Positions 23,233-31,957 of a stretch of 50,288 bases of DNA are shown here, piece by piece. The notes beneath the pieces were generated by a model that ran no database searches, was not told the origin of the DNA, and saw nothing but the letters and a program-made list of their open reading frames with translations. The translations under genes and the position numbers were made by a program. Every line of letters begins with the position of its first letter. Positions within the stretch are counted from its first letter, which is position 1. The DNA lies in the NCBI GenBank assembly GCA_964430085.1, contig CAYSES010000001.1:1-50288 (forward strand). The letters are read 5' to 3'. The DNA comes from RBG-13-33-26 sp964430085 (GTDB taxonomy: Archaea > Nanobdellota > Nanobdellia > Pacearchaeales > GW2011-AR1).

Positions 23233-23307
23233 TGAGGCTGCACGGATTTGAACCGTGGACCCCTGCCTTATCAGAGCAGTGCTCTAACCAAGCTGAGCTA
23301 CAGCCTC
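23233..23307 (-). tRNA. tRNA-Ile (GAT)
   Basis: A 75-nt uninterrupted tRNA. Acceptor GAGGCTG/CAGCCTC, D stem GCTC/GAGC, anticodon stem CTGCT/GGCAG with loop CTGATAA, T arm CACGG-TTCAAAT-CCGTG and discriminator A73. The anticodon is GAT. CCA is not encoded. Confidence 0.96.
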
Positions 23308-23350
23308 ATATGGAGAAATAGCAGAAGAGTTATTTAAAAGTTTTTACTTT

Positions 23351-24013
23351 TTATTTGCCGAACCTTCTTTTTCTGCTTTTGAATTCGCTTATTGCGTTTT
23401 CCAGATCTTTTTTTGTAAATTCTGGCCACATCTTGTTAAGAAAAATCCATTCACTATAAGTTGATTGCCATGGAAGAAAATTGCTCATTCTTTTTTCTCC
23501 GCCTGTTCTTATTATTAAATCTGGTTCATCTTTTATCCATAAAGAATCCTGAAGGTTTTTTTCATTTATTGATTTATTTTCTTTTATCATCTTTTTGACT
23601 GCAGAGATTATCTCCTGTTTCCCACCATAAGCAATCGCAAAATTGATTATGTGATTATCATACCCCTCTGTTTTTCTCTCTATTCTTTCCATAATGGCTT
23701 GAATTCCTTTATCCAGCTTTTCTCTTTCTCCTGCAAATTTAATCTTAACCTTATTTTCTATTATTCTTTTATCATTCTCCAATTTTTTAAACCACTTCTT
23801 AAAAAGATCCATAAGAAAATTGACTTCTTTTTTTGACCTGTCAAAATTTTCAAGAGAAAAACAATATAGTGTAAGTTCTTTTATTTTTAATTCAATGCAC
23901 CAGTTTAAAAGATTCTCTACTCTTTCTGCTCCTGATTCATGTCCTTTCCAGAATTGTTTTTTATTGTTCTTAGCAAATCTTCTATTTCCATCAAGGATTA
24001 TTCCTATATGCAT
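23351..24013 (-). CDS. uppS: Undecaprenyl-type cis-prenyltransferase (UppS)
   Basis: A 220-residue (Z)-polyprenyl diphosphate synthase. Conserved parts are the N-terminal IGIILDGNRRFAK with the catalytic Asp8, the ELTLYCFSLENFDRS region (about 50-64), INFAIAYGG, and the C-terminal IRTGGEKRMSNFLPWQSTYSE. The product is the lipid carrier for glycan assembly, in archaea mainly for N-glycosylation. This fits the many sequons in the window's surface proteins and the glycosyltransferase at 35 kb. Its stop lies 43 bases from the tRNA-Ile gene. Confidence 0.96.
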   Translation of the reverse strand: MHIGIILDGNRRFAKNNKKQFWKGHESGAERVENLLNWCIELKIKELTLYCFSLENFDRSKKEVNFLMDLFKKWFKKLENDKRIIENKVKIKFAGEREKLDKGIQAIMERIERKTEGYDNHIINFAIAYGGKQEIISAVKKMIKENKSINEKNLQDSLWIKDEPDLIIRTGGEKRMSNFLPWQSTYSEWIFLNKMWPEFTKKDLENAISEFKSRKRRFGK

Positions 24014-24036
24014 TTTATGAGTCCAATCTTTATCCC

Positions 24037-24702
24037 TTAATTTTTAATCCCTAATTCAAGGGTTAATTTCCCGCCAGAAAGATTGTAATTTTTTATTGGC
24101 AGATTGATTGGAATTAATTTGACATACGCTTTATTTTTTGCTATTGCCTTTATCTCTATGCTATTCTCAAGTTTGATTATTGAAATATCTTCTAGAGATC
24201 TTACTTTTGGCATTTCAAGTTCATATACAACTTTATTTGAAAATCTTCTTATATTTGTTTTTGGTTCTTCTCTAGGCAAACTTGCAAATTCTTTTACTTT
24301 CTCCTTTGTAAAAATATTTTGTTTGAATTTACTAATCTCTTTTTTTGGTTCTGTTTGTTTACTATTTCCTAAATTGGTTACTTTAATTTTCGGAGGACCG
24401 TTGCCAAAAGTAGAAATGCTTATGCTTAATCCATCTTTCTTTATTTTTTTATCTTCATTCAAAAAATCTTTTTCTGTTTTTTCAATTTCTTTGTTTAAGT
24501 TTTTAAGAAGTGAATTAAATATTGTATTGAAGCCCATTGGAAGCTTTATTTCATTTATCTGAGACATTATATCATCTTTCCCTAACATTCCCCAGTCTTC
24601 TTTTTCTTCATTATGGTATAATTGGTTTCCGCAATAGGGGCAAAAGCTATATTTCCCATCTATTTTTCTTCGACATTTCTTACATTCTTTTTTCTTAAAC
24701 AT
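24037..24702 (-). CDS. Zinc-ribbon protein with a C-terminal Hsp20/CS-like domain
   Basis: A 221-residue protein. The N-terminal ECKKCRRK...FCPYCGNQLY is a single zinc ribbon (about residues 7-26). A charged linker with LNEDKKIKKDGLSISISTFG follows. The last 80 residues (VVYELEMPKVRSLEDISIIKLENSIEIKAIAKNK...GKLTLELGIKN) have the beta-sandwich layout of Hsp20/CS domains. Joining the two suggests a chaperone-adaptor role; inference. It is 23 bases upstream of uppS on the same strand. Confidence 0.7.
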   Translation of the reverse strand: MFKKKECKKCRRKIDGKYSFCPYCGNQLYHNEEKEDWGMLGKDDIMSQINEIKLPMGFNTIFNSLLKNLNKEIEKTEKDFLNEDKKIKKDGLSISISTFGNGPPKIKVTNLGNSKQTEPKKEISKFKQNIFTKEKVKEFASLPREEPKTNIRRFSNKVVYELEMPKVRSLEDISIIKLENSIEIKAIAKNKAYVKLIPINLPIKNYNLSGGKLTLELGIKN

Positions 24703-24758
24703 ATACTTTCAGTGTTTAATTACGTTTAAATAATTTTGGGAGCATAAATTAGGATTTA

Positions 24759-24829
24759 TGCGCCATCCGGGAATTGAACCCGGTTCTAAACCTTGGGAAG
24801 GTTTCATTCTGCCAGTAAACTAATGGCGC
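24759..24829 (-). tRNA. tRNA-Gly (CCC)
   Basis: A 71-nt tRNA. Acceptor GCGCCAT/ATGGCGC, a weak D stem GTTT/GAAT, anticodon stem AAACC/GGTTT with loop TTCCCAA, T arm CCGGG-TTCAATT-CCCGG and discriminator A73. The anticodon is CCC. No CCA is encoded and no intron is present. Confidence 0.94.
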
Positions 24830-24879
24830 TTATTTAATAGGATAGTTAATTTTTTATATATCTTTTCTTTAAACGGAGG

Positions 24880-26313
24880 ATGGCAAAGAAATTTTATGTT
24901 ACTACAGCAATTGATTACCCGAATGCAGAACCCCATATCGGACATGCTTATCAAAAAATTGTAGCGGATGTCTTAGCAAGATGGCATAAACTTCTTGGAG
25001 AAGATGTTTGGTTTTTGACTGGGACAGATGAACATGGCAAAAAGATACAGGAAGCTGCTGAAAAAGCAGGCAAGACTCCTAAAAAGTTTGTTGATGAACT
25101 TTCCAAGAAATTCAAAGATGCCTGGAAACAGTTAAACATAGAACCCAACCGATTTATAAGGACAACTGATAAAGATCATGAAAAACTTGTTCAGGAAGCG
25201 ATTATAAAATGTTACAAAAATGGTGATATTTATCTGGGGGAATATGAGGGGTATTACTGTACTGGTTGTGAGGCATATTATACTGAAAAAGATTTAGAAG
25301 AAGGTTGCTGTCCTATTCATAAAAAACCCATAACAAGACTTAAGGAAGAATCTTATTTTTTTAGGTTAAGCAAGTATGAAAAATTTTTGCTTGATTTATA
25401 CAAAAAGGACCCTAAATTTGTTCTGCCTAAGGAAAGAAAAAATGAAATGGCAAATCGGGTTAAGGAAGGATTAAAAGATTTGAGCATTTCAAGGACAAGT
25501 TTTAATTGGGGGATTCCTTTTCCATTGAATAAAAAACATATTGTCTATGTGTGGTTTGATGCTCTTTTTAATTATATTTCAGGATCAGGGAAGAATCACA
25601 AATACTGGCCAGCAACAATTCATCTGCTTGGAAAAGATAACGGATGGTTTCATGCAGTTTACTGGCCTGCGTTCTTAAAATCCTCTGGTTATGCATTGCC
25701 TAAAACTGTTTTTATTCACGGATTTTTAACGTTTAATGGGCAGAAAATTTCAAAGAGTCTCGGAAACGCAATTTCCCCTAAAATCCTTGTAGAAAAATAT
25801 GGGGCAGATGCAATAAGATATTTTGTGTGCAGACAATTTCCCTTTGCAGAGGGGGAGGATGGAGATTTCTCAGAAAAGTCATTGGTTGAGAGGCATAATA
25901 ATGAGCTTGCAGATAAACTTGGAAATTTAATATCAAGGGTTTCTGCTTTAATCGAAAAATACGGACTTGAAAAAATAGATAATAACCTATCTAAAAAAAT
26001 AAAGATAAAAAAAATTGAAAAATTATTTGAAAATTTAGAAATTGATAAAGTCCTTAATGAAGTATTTTCTTTTATTGATGTATGCAATGAATATATACAA
26101 AAAAAGAAACCATGGGAAACCCATGACAAAAAAGTTTTGTATGAACTTGCTGATTCAATAAAGATAATCGGAATTTTACTCTTTTCATTTATGCCTTCTA
26201 CATCTGAGAAGATTGCCAAACAGTTTGGATTTGAAATAAATTATGGGAATATTAATTCTCCTTTAAAGATAAGTAAAATTAAAAAGGCTGAAATCTTATT
26301 TAAGAAGATATAA
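24880..26313 (+). CDS. metG: Methionyl-tRNA synthetase, catalytic chain
   Basis: Class I synthetase charging tRNA-Met. HIGH motif HIGH at residues 19-22 (DYPNAEPHIGHAYQK), zinc-knuckle Cys/His (CTGCEAYYT...CCPIH, about 127-147), WFDAL, and KMSKS as KISKS (about 289-293). The helical anticodon domain ends at 477. The C-terminal tRNA-binding domain is not attached; a separate gene 265 bases downstream encodes it. The enzyme looks bacterial-like. A TATA-like TTTATATAT about 25 bases upstream suggests leaderless translation; the GGAGG directly abutting the ATG is too close to serve as a normal site. Confidence 0.96.
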   Translation: MAKKFYVTTAIDYPNAEPHIGHAYQKIVADVLARWHKLLGEDVWFLTGTDEHGKKIQEAAEKAGKTPKKFVDELSKKFKDAWKQLNIEPNRFIRTTDKDHEKLVQEAIIKCYKNGDIYLGEYEGYYCTGCEAYYTEKDLEEGCCPIHKKPITRLKEESYFFRLSKYEKFLLDLYKKDPKFVLPKERKNEMANRVKEGLKDLSISRTSFNWGIPFPLNKKHIVYVWFDALFNYISGSGKNHKYWPATIHLLGKDNGWFHAVYWPAFLKSSGYALPKTVFIHGFLTFNGQKISKSLGNAISPKILVEKYGADAIRYFVCRQFPFAEGEDGDFSEKSLVERHNNELADKLGNLISRVSALIEKYGLEKIDNNLSKKIKIKKIEKLFENLEIDKVLNEVFSFIDVCNEYIQKKKPWETHDKKVLYELADSIKIIGILLFSFMPSTSEKIAKQFGFEINYGNINSPLKISKIKKAEILFKKI

Positions 26314-26314
26314 A

Positions 26315-26578
26315 ATGCCATATATAAAACCAGAAGAAAGAGACAAATGGGAAGGTGTTATCGGTGAAGTTATCACAATAATGAACGAACTTCCTGAAGA
26401 ACAAAAAGATGGAGAATTAAATTATCTAATAAGCTCTTTTTTAAGAAGAGTATACACTCCAAGATATTTTAATTATAATAGAGTAATCGGTCTTTTAGAA
26501 TGCATTAAACAGGAAATGTACAGGAGAGTTGTTGGTCCTTATGAAGATGAAAAAATAGCAGAAAATGGGGACATATAA
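26315..26578 (+). CDS. DUF6899-like conserved protein
   Basis: An 87-residue protein starting MPYIKPEERDKWEG, with DGELNYLISSFL, an NYNRVIGLLECIKQEMYRRVVGPYEDEK core and an ENGDI end. This fits a small family seen in phages and bacteria (DUF6899, recalled from its MPYIKPxxR, GELNY, RRxxxPYEdxK and NGD motifs). Function unknown. It begins one base after the metG stop and its stop overlaps the next ATG (TAATG), so it sits coupled between the two halves of MetRS. Confidence 0.7.
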   Translation: MPYIKPEERDKWEGVIGEVITIMNELPEEQKDGELNYLISSFLRRVYTPRYFNYNRVIGLLECIKQEMYRRVVGPYEDEKIAENGDI

Positions 26579-26916
26579 TGGAAGGGGTAATTAATTTTTC
26601 AGATTGGGAAAAACTTGATTTAAGAGTTGCGGAGATAATTGAAGTTGAAGATATTAAGGGTGCTGACAAGCTTTACAAATTAACACTTGATGTTGATGAT
26701 CTTGGAACGAGAGTTGTTTGTGCAGGGATTAGGGATTATTATTCTAGAGATGAATTAAAAGGGAAAAAAATTATTTTACTTGCAAATCTTGCTCCCAGAA
26801 AATTAAAAGGTATTGAAAGTCAGGGTATGATACTGGCTGCAGTTAACAGAGATGAAAGTGAAGTTGTTTTAATCACCCCTGAAACTGATATAGAAGTGGG
26901 GAGTAAAGTTAGATAA
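26578..26916 (+). CDS. MetRS C-terminal tRNA-binding domain protein (MetG-beta/CsaA-like)
   Basis: A 112-residue OB-fold EMAP-like domain: INFSDWEKLDLRVAEIIEVEDIKGADKLYKL, VVCAGIRDYY, KIILLANLAPRKLKGIESQGMILAA. In many bacteria and some archaea this domain is the C-terminus of MetRS and dimerises it and binds tRNA; here it is a free chain, as in the alpha/beta MetRS of some lineages. A stand-alone CsaA-like chaperone is the other reading, but the operon with metG favours the tRNA role. Confidence 0.9.
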   Translation: MEGVINFSDWEKLDLRVAEIIEVEDIKGADKLYKLTLDVDDLGTRVVCAGIRDYYSRDELKGKKIILLANLAPRKLKGIESQGMILAAVNRDESEVVLITPETDIEVGSKVR

Positions 26917-26926
26917 TAAAAAAATT

Positions 26927-27694
26927 TTATTTTCTTCTTCTGAAAATCCTTTCCCATAATGATGGTTTGTCTTTATCAGAATCGTATTCTTCATTAAGAA
27001 GTCGAGCAGCAATTTCTTTGTATGCTCTTGCAGCATTGCTCTTTGGATGAGTATGAACTACAGCATCTTTCATTCTCAAAGATTTTTGAATTGAGGTGTC
27101 TTCAGGGACCATTCCCAGTATTGGTGTTTCAAGCATTTCTTTTACTATTTCTGGCTGCATTTCAATTTCATTCTTTTTTACTCTAGTTACGATTACTCCC
27201 AAAATTGTTTTTTTCATTTCTTCTGCTAATTTTATTGCCTTTAATGCATCAGTTATTGCAGGCATTTCTGGATTGGTTACTATGACTAATTCATCCGCCA
27301 TTTTAATTAAAGATAAAGCTTCATGCCCCAATCCTGCCGCACTATCCACAATTACATAATCTGATATTTTCTTGAAATCCTCTTTAAAATCACTCATTTT
27401 TTCAGGTTTTATTTTTTTCAATTCTTTTATTGACAATGATGATGGCATTATTTTTATGCCAGATTCATGCTCATAAACTGCTTCAAAAGCATCCGCCTTA
27501 CCTAAAAGAACATGGTTGAGATTTACAGGAACTTCTGGAGAATTAAGATGAACTCCTATATTTGGGGTGGTTAAATTTCCGTCGATGATCAATATATCTT
27601 TTCCAAAATAATTCATAGCTGCTCCAAGGTTTATTGCTGTTGTTGTTTTCCCAACTCCCCCTTTCCCCGATGTTATTACAATTACTTTTTTCAT
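26927..27694 (-). CDS. minD: MinD/ParA-family ATPase
   Basis: A 255-residue deviant Walker A ATPase with SGKGGVGKTTTAINLGAAM (about residues 8-26), switch I NLTTPNIGVHL, Walker B-like DYVIVDSAAGLG and an A-loop EMPAITDAL. Relatives place the division site, chromosomes or surface structures. The C-terminal end is basic (ERIFRRRK) and lacks the typical amphipathic MinD membrane helix, so a chromosome- or pilus-positioning role is possible. Convergent with the MetG-beta gene; divergent from the following hypothetical. Confidence 0.93.
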   Translation of the reverse strand: MKKVIVITSGKGGVGKTTTAINLGAAMNYFGKDILIIDGNLTTPNIGVHLNSPEVPVNLNHVLLGKADAFEAVYEHESGIKIMPSSLSIKELKKIKPEKMSDFKEDFKKISDYVIVDSAAGLGHEALSLIKMADELVIVTNPEMPAITDALKAIKLAEEMKKTILGVIVTRVKKNEIEMQPEIVKEMLETPILGMVPEDTSIQKSLRMKDAVVHTHPKSNAARAYKEIAARLLNEEYDSDKDKPSLWERIFRRRK

Positions 27695-27761
27695 TTTGCG
27701 TATAATTTTTAATTTAGGGGATTATATAAATTTTTATAAATCCCTTTTTTCAAGTTTCTTT

Positions 27762-28526
27762 ATGGAATCTATCCCTCAAAGAAAAAACTCTCTGATAGAA
27801 AATTCAAAGAATATCCCTATTTATAACTTTCTTACCAATGATTTTGGATGTGATTTGCTTAAAGAGTATAGTTCGTTTGTGAAACAAAAATTTGCAAACA
27901 ATCCTAACCTGCTTGTATTAAAATTTGAACATAATATTGTTAGGGGTTCAAATATTTATTCAGCTTGTGTAATGGATAAACTTCTTTCAAGGTACAAATT
28001 AAGAGCACCTACCCTTTCAGATGCCCAAAAGATAGTTGATCACAATACTTCTTTTTTGAGGAATGTTTATGTCGACTTGGGGTTAGTATTAAGAACAGAA
28101 GAAGGGAAAAATGATTATCTCGCAAAACAATTAGGGAAACAGGCAAAAGCTTTTGGTTATACTTTCTCCAAAGAAAATCCATTAGTGTTCCAAATTTCTG
28201 ACCTTGAATTAATTAAAGATAATCATTCTCCTTTTGAACTAAGTTTTAATATAAAAGAATCCGCAGAACCTTTTAATGCTAAGGAATTAAGTAAAGAATA
28301 CAATAATAAAAAATTTTACAAAACGGATAAAAGAGGGATCCCTATTTTTGACAAAAATGGAAAAAATTCTGATGAAATAGAAAAAAGAACAAATTTTATA
28401 CAAAACGGTACTGAAAGTGATGGTCTGTTAGGAGTATACTTGGGTTGGTGGTCAGATTTAATTTCATGGCTTGATGATTTTTCATATTCATGTGATGGGG
28501 GGAGAATAGTCACAATAAAAAAATAA
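27762..28526 (+). CDS. Hypothetical protein
   Basis: A 254-residue soluble protein, not recognised. It has short conserved-looking patches (NNPNLLVLKFEHN-like strand, DNHSPFELSFNIKES) and a W/D-rich end (LGVYLGWWSDLISWLDDFS). The ATG is chosen over the upstream in-frame TTG because a TATA-like ATTATATAAATTTTTATAAA lies about 25-40 bases upstream, giving a leaderless start. No signal peptide. Convergent with the next gene, 3 bases apart. Confidence 0.65.
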   Translation: MESIPQRKNSLIENSKNIPIYNFLTNDFGCDLLKEYSSFVKQKFANNPNLLVLKFEHNIVRGSNIYSACVMDKLLSRYKLRAPTLSDAQKIVDHNTSFLRNVYVDLGLVLRTEEGKNDYLAKQLGKQAKAFGYTFSKENPLVFQISDLELIKDNHSPFELSFNIKESAEPFNAKELSKEYNNKKFYKTDKRGIPIFDKNGKNSDEIEKRTNFIQNGTESDGLLGVYLGWWSDLISWLDDFSYSCDGGRIVTIKK

Positions 28527-28528
28527 TT

Positions 28529-28969
28529 TTAGGATAAAAGGAATTGTTTTACTTTATTTACAAATTTTTCCATGAGTTCTGCATATTCCTTGAGTTTTTC
28601 TAAATTTACATCTATTTCTTTCCCCTGGTAAAATATCTTTAGTGTAACATTTTTTCTAAACTCCCCTATTCTTTCTGTTCTTAATTCCCTTATTTTTCTA
28701 AACATTTCATATAAGTCAATTACCTTAAGGAAATCAGGATCTTTTTTAAACAAATTTCGTACTTCCCTGATCTGGCCAACTGGATTGTCAGGAATTGAAG
28801 ATACCTTTTTTTTCTTTTTGGCATGTTCTAGTACTTTTTCTATACTTGTTTCTATAAGCCTTTTCCATCTAAGTATCAGATTCATAATTACGTCACACGT
28901 TTTTGTGTATTTCAAACTGACATAAAGGAGATGGTCAGCGCTTATTTTTTCTTGAATTATTTCTTCCAT
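28529..28969 (-). CDS. Hypothetical helical protein
   Basis: A 146-residue, highly charged, nearly all-helical protein likely to form coiled coils (ETSIEKVLEHAKKKKK, MFRKIRELRTERIGEFRKN, LEKLKEYAELMEKFVNKVKQFL). No Cys cluster or membrane segment. It is convergent with the previous gene. Family not recognised; similar helical proteins are common in DPANN genomes. Confidence 0.6.
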   Translation of the reverse strand: MEEIIQEKISADHLLYVSLKYTKTCDVIMNLILRWKRLIETSIEKVLEHAKKKKKVSSIPDNPVGQIREVRNLFKKDPDFLKVIDLYEMFRKIRELRTERIGEFRKNVTLKIFYQGKEIDVNLEKLKEYAELMEKFVNKVKQFLLS

Positions 28970-29046
28970 AAAAACCCCCGTAGAAGTATAATTTACAAAT
29001 ATGCCAAAGTATTTATATTTTTCTTAAAAACTAAAAATCTTTATTA

Positions 29047-29373
29047 TCAACTTAATTTTAGGATTGCTTCTGCTAAATCCCCTGTTTCTTCTAATGCCTT
29101 TTTTGCTTCTTCTTCAGTACAATTTGTTTTTTCAATAATTACTTTAACATCCTCTTCAGAGAATTTTTCTCCATTTTCTTCAGAAACCTCCCCTGTTATT
29201 TGGAAAGATTCCTGTCCCTGCATTTTTATCTGCATTACAGAAGGATCATTAATTATTAGTTTTTTACCATCTTCTTTTTCTATGATGACCCTTAAAGAAG
29301 GAATCTCAATTTGACTCATGCCAAGCTGCTTCATCATTGCTTGCATTTTTTTTGGATTTAATCCTGGAATCAT
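29047..29373 (-). CDS. nac: Nascent polypeptide-associated complex protein (NAC)
   Basis: A 108-residue archaeal NAC alpha-like ribosome-bound chaperone. The NAC domain (about residues 20-75) has PSLRVIIEKEDGKKLIINDPSVMQIKMQGQESFQITGE and a C-terminal UBA-like domain (SEEDVKVIIEKTNCTEEEAKKALEETGDLAEAILKL). The N-terminus PGLNPKKMQAMMKQLGM is typical. Its ATG overlaps the Sec61-beta stop (ATGA), coupling a nascent-chain chaperone to the translocon. Confidence 0.95.
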   Translation of the reverse strand: MIPGLNPKKMQAMMKQLGMSQIEIPSLRVIIEKEDGKKLIINDPSVMQIKMQGQESFQITGEVSEENGEKFSEEDVKVIIEKTNCTEEEAKKALEETGDLAEAILKLS

Positions 29374-29528
29374 TTTATAAAAAGGCTTAATCCAATCCTA
29401 AACACCACAATTAGAATTACAAATACTACCACATGTGTAGGTTTTAGATTAAATTTACTTCCATATTCTTCCTTAAATCTTACTAATCCTCCAAATCCAG
29501 AGGGTACATTTACGCCACTATCTGCCAT
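29370..29528 (-). CDS. secG: Preprotein translocase subunit Sec61-beta (SecG)
   Basis: A 52-residue archaeal Sec-beta. The N-terminal VPSGFGGLVRFKEEY is the family signature, followed by one membrane helix (THVVVFVILIVVFRIGLSLFI, read as two parts). It stabilises SecYE. The stop overlaps the nac ATG. It is divergent from valS with a 50-base shared spacer containing TATA-like AT-rich DNA. Confidence 0.95.
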   Translation of the reverse strand: MADSGVNVPSGFGGLVRFKEEYGSKFNLKPTHVVVFVILIVVFRIGLSLFIK

Positions 29529-29578
29529 GTTTTAATTAAAAGGAGAAGGTATTTAAAAGTTTCTTGATTTTTTAATAG

Positions 29579-31957
29579 ATGGCTCTAAAGGGCATAAAAA
29601 ACTGGAATATTGATATAGAAAAAAAGATTACTGACAAATGGAAAAGGGCAGAATCCTTTAAATTTGATTCTAAAACTAAGAAAAAAATTTATTCTATTGA
29701 TACCCCCCCACCGTATGTTAATGCTCCAATTCATATTGGACAGGCAATAACTTACTGTTACATGGATTTTTTTGCGCGTTACAGAAGAATGAAGGGATTT
29801 GAAGTTCTTTTTCCCTTAGGATTGGATAGAAATGGCTTGCCTATTGAAATGGCTGCTGAAAAAGCCTTTGGAATTTCTCCCTTTAAAGAAGGAAGGGATA
29901 AATTTATAGACGCATGTAAAAAACTTTTAGAACAAACTTCAAGCGAAACTCAGGATACTTTTGCTAAATTGGGAATTTCATTCACTTCGTATTTGGAAGG
30001 CGACCATGTAGGTGCGGTTTACAAAACAGACTCTCCAGAATATCGTTTGATAACTCAATCAACTTTTATTGAACTTTTTAAAAGAGGTTTGATTTATGAA
30101 GATAATAGAATAAACAACTGGGATCCAAAACTTCAGACAACTATTGCTGATTCTGAAATTGAGTATAAAGATATCCCCAGCACGTTTAATTTTGTTAAAT
30201 GGAAAGTTAAGGAAACTGGAGAGGAGATTATCATTGCGACAACAAGACCCGAATTAATTTCTACATGTGGAATGGTTATTTTTAATCCAAAGGATAAAAG
30301 ATATAAACATCTTAATGGAAAGACTGCAATTTCTCCGATTTTCAATAAAGAAGTTTCAATTAAAGCAAATAATTTGGCAGATATAGAAAAAGGAACTGGA
30401 ATTGTTATGATGTGTTCTGCTGGAGATTTATCAGATATACAATTCTTTCGAGAAGAAAATCTTGAACCTAAAATTGCAATAGAAAAAGACGGGACTATGA
30501 ATGAAAACGCAGGAGTTTTGAAAGGTCTTAAGGTTAAGAAAGCTAGGGAAAAAATTATTGAATTATTGAAGGAAAAAAATCTTCTTGTTAAACAAGAGAA
30601 AATAGTACACAGAACTCCTATTTCAGAAAGATCCGGGGCAGAAATAGAATTTATACAAATGTCTGAGTTTTATCTTAAGCAAATTGAGTTCAAGGAAACA
30701 ATAAAGAAAGTTTCTAAGAGTATTAATTTTTATCCGAAGGAAGCAAGGAAAATTCTTTATGATTGGATAGACTCTATAAAAATTGACTGGCCCATTTCCA
30801 GACGCCGATATTACGCAACTCCCATACCTTTATGGAATTCTGTAGATAAAAAAGGAATAATAGCTTTAGGAAAACCTGGGATGTATTATGAACCTTGGAA
30901 AAAACAGCCTGAAAAAGATTTTGAAGTTTTTAAAAACAGAAAAAAAATTGGAGTTGTAAAAGATTTTCCAAATTTAAAATGGAAAGGTGAAACACGAGTT
31001 TTAGATACCTGGATGGATTCTTCAATTTCTGAATTAGTGATTTTGAAATACAAATCTGATAATAATTTTTTTAAGAAAGCATATCCTTGTTCCTTGAGGC
31101 CCCAGGGAAAAGAGATTATCCGGACTTGGTTATATTATACATTATTGCGAGGATACTTAGAAACAAAGAAAGCATGTTTTAAGGATGTCTGGATTAATCA
31201 ACATATTGTGGACAAGAACGGATACAAAATGTCAAAATCAAAAGGGAATGTTATAGACCCTCAAAAACTTCTTAAGATTTATGGAGCAGAGGCAATCAGG
31301 CTTTGGGCTTCAATTGAAGGAGATTTAGCTAAGCAGGATTTAAAATGTTCTGAAGAAAAAATAAATGCAGAAACCAAAACATTAAACAAAATTTTAAATG
31401 TTGCAAGGTTTGTTACTCTTTTTGAAAAACCTTCTAAGATTAAATTAACTGAATTGGATAAATTATTTATAGGATATATTGAGGATTTGACAAAGAGGAC
31501 TGATAATTCTTATTTCCTTTATGATTTTTATCATCCTGCTTTAGAATTAAGAAGATTTTTATGGGAAGTTTTTGCATCTCATTATCTTGAACTTGTGAAA
31601 GCGAGGGCTTATAATCAGGAGAAAAAATTTACAAATGAAGAAAGCAGCTCAGCAAAATATACTTTACATTATCTTTTTGAAAGATTTTTATTTTTAATAT
31701 ACCCGATAATCCCCCAAATAACTTCATTAATTGCAGAAGAAAAAGGAATTAATCTTTCAAAAGAGAAATTTCCAATTGCAAACAAAATGAAATCAAATTT
31801 AAAATTAATAGATAAGCTAATGGATTTTAATTCTAGGGTTTGGAAAGAAAAAAAGGAAAAAGGTCTTAGCTTAAAAAGTGAAATAAAAAACATAAAAATT
31901 CCAAAAGAATTAAAAGCTTTCGAGAAGGACTTAACTGTAACTCATAATATCCAATGA
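29579..31957 (+). CDS. valS: Valyl-tRNA synthetase
   Basis: A 792-residue class I synthetase. Val-specific features include PRYVNAPIH-like TPPPYVNAPIHIG, the editing domain with ATTRPELISTCGMVIF (about residues 220-235), SRRRYYATPIPLW, DTWMDSSISE and LRPQGKEIIRTWLYYTLLR. The KMSKS motif is intact at residues 550-554. The first signature reads HIGQ (52-55) rather than HIGH. It lacks the C-terminal coiled coil of bacterial ValRS and is shorter than usual (about 850-950). Its stop overlaps the aRF1 ATG. Confidence 0.93.
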   Translation: MALKGIKNWNIDIEKKITDKWKRAESFKFDSKTKKKIYSIDTPPPYVNAPIHIGQAITYCYMDFFARYRRMKGFEVLFPLGLDRNGLPIEMAAEKAFGISPFKEGRDKFIDACKKLLEQTSSETQDTFAKLGISFTSYLEGDHVGAVYKTDSPEYRLITQSTFIELFKRGLIYEDNRINNWDPKLQTTIADSEIEYKDIPSTFNFVKWKVKETGEEIIIATTRPELISTCGMVIFNPKDKRYKHLNGKTAISPIFNKEVSIKANNLADIEKGTGIVMMCSAGDLSDIQFFREENLEPKIAIEKDGTMNENAGVLKGLKVKKAREKIIELLKEKNLLVKQEKIVHRTPISERSGAEIEFIQMSEFYLKQIEFKETIKKVSKSINFYPKEARKILYDWIDSIKIDWPISRRRYYATPIPLWNSVDKKGIIALGKPGMYYEPWKKQPEKDFEVFKNRKKIGVVKDFPNLKWKGETRVLDTWMDSSISELVILKYKSDNNFFKKAYPCSLRPQGKEIIRTWLYYTLLRGYLETKKACFKDVWINQHIVDKNGYKMSKSKGNVIDPQKLLKIYGAEAIRLWASIEGDLAKQDLKCSEEKINAETKTLNKILNVARFVTLFEKPSKIKLTELDKLFIGYIEDLTKRTDNSYFLYDFYHPALELRRFLWEVFASHYLELVKARAYNQEKKFTNEESSSAKYTLHYLFERFLFLIYPIIPQITSLIAEEKGINLSKEKFPIANKMKSNLKLIDKLMDFNSRVWKEKKEKGLSLKSEIKNIKIPKELKAFEKDLTVTHNIQ

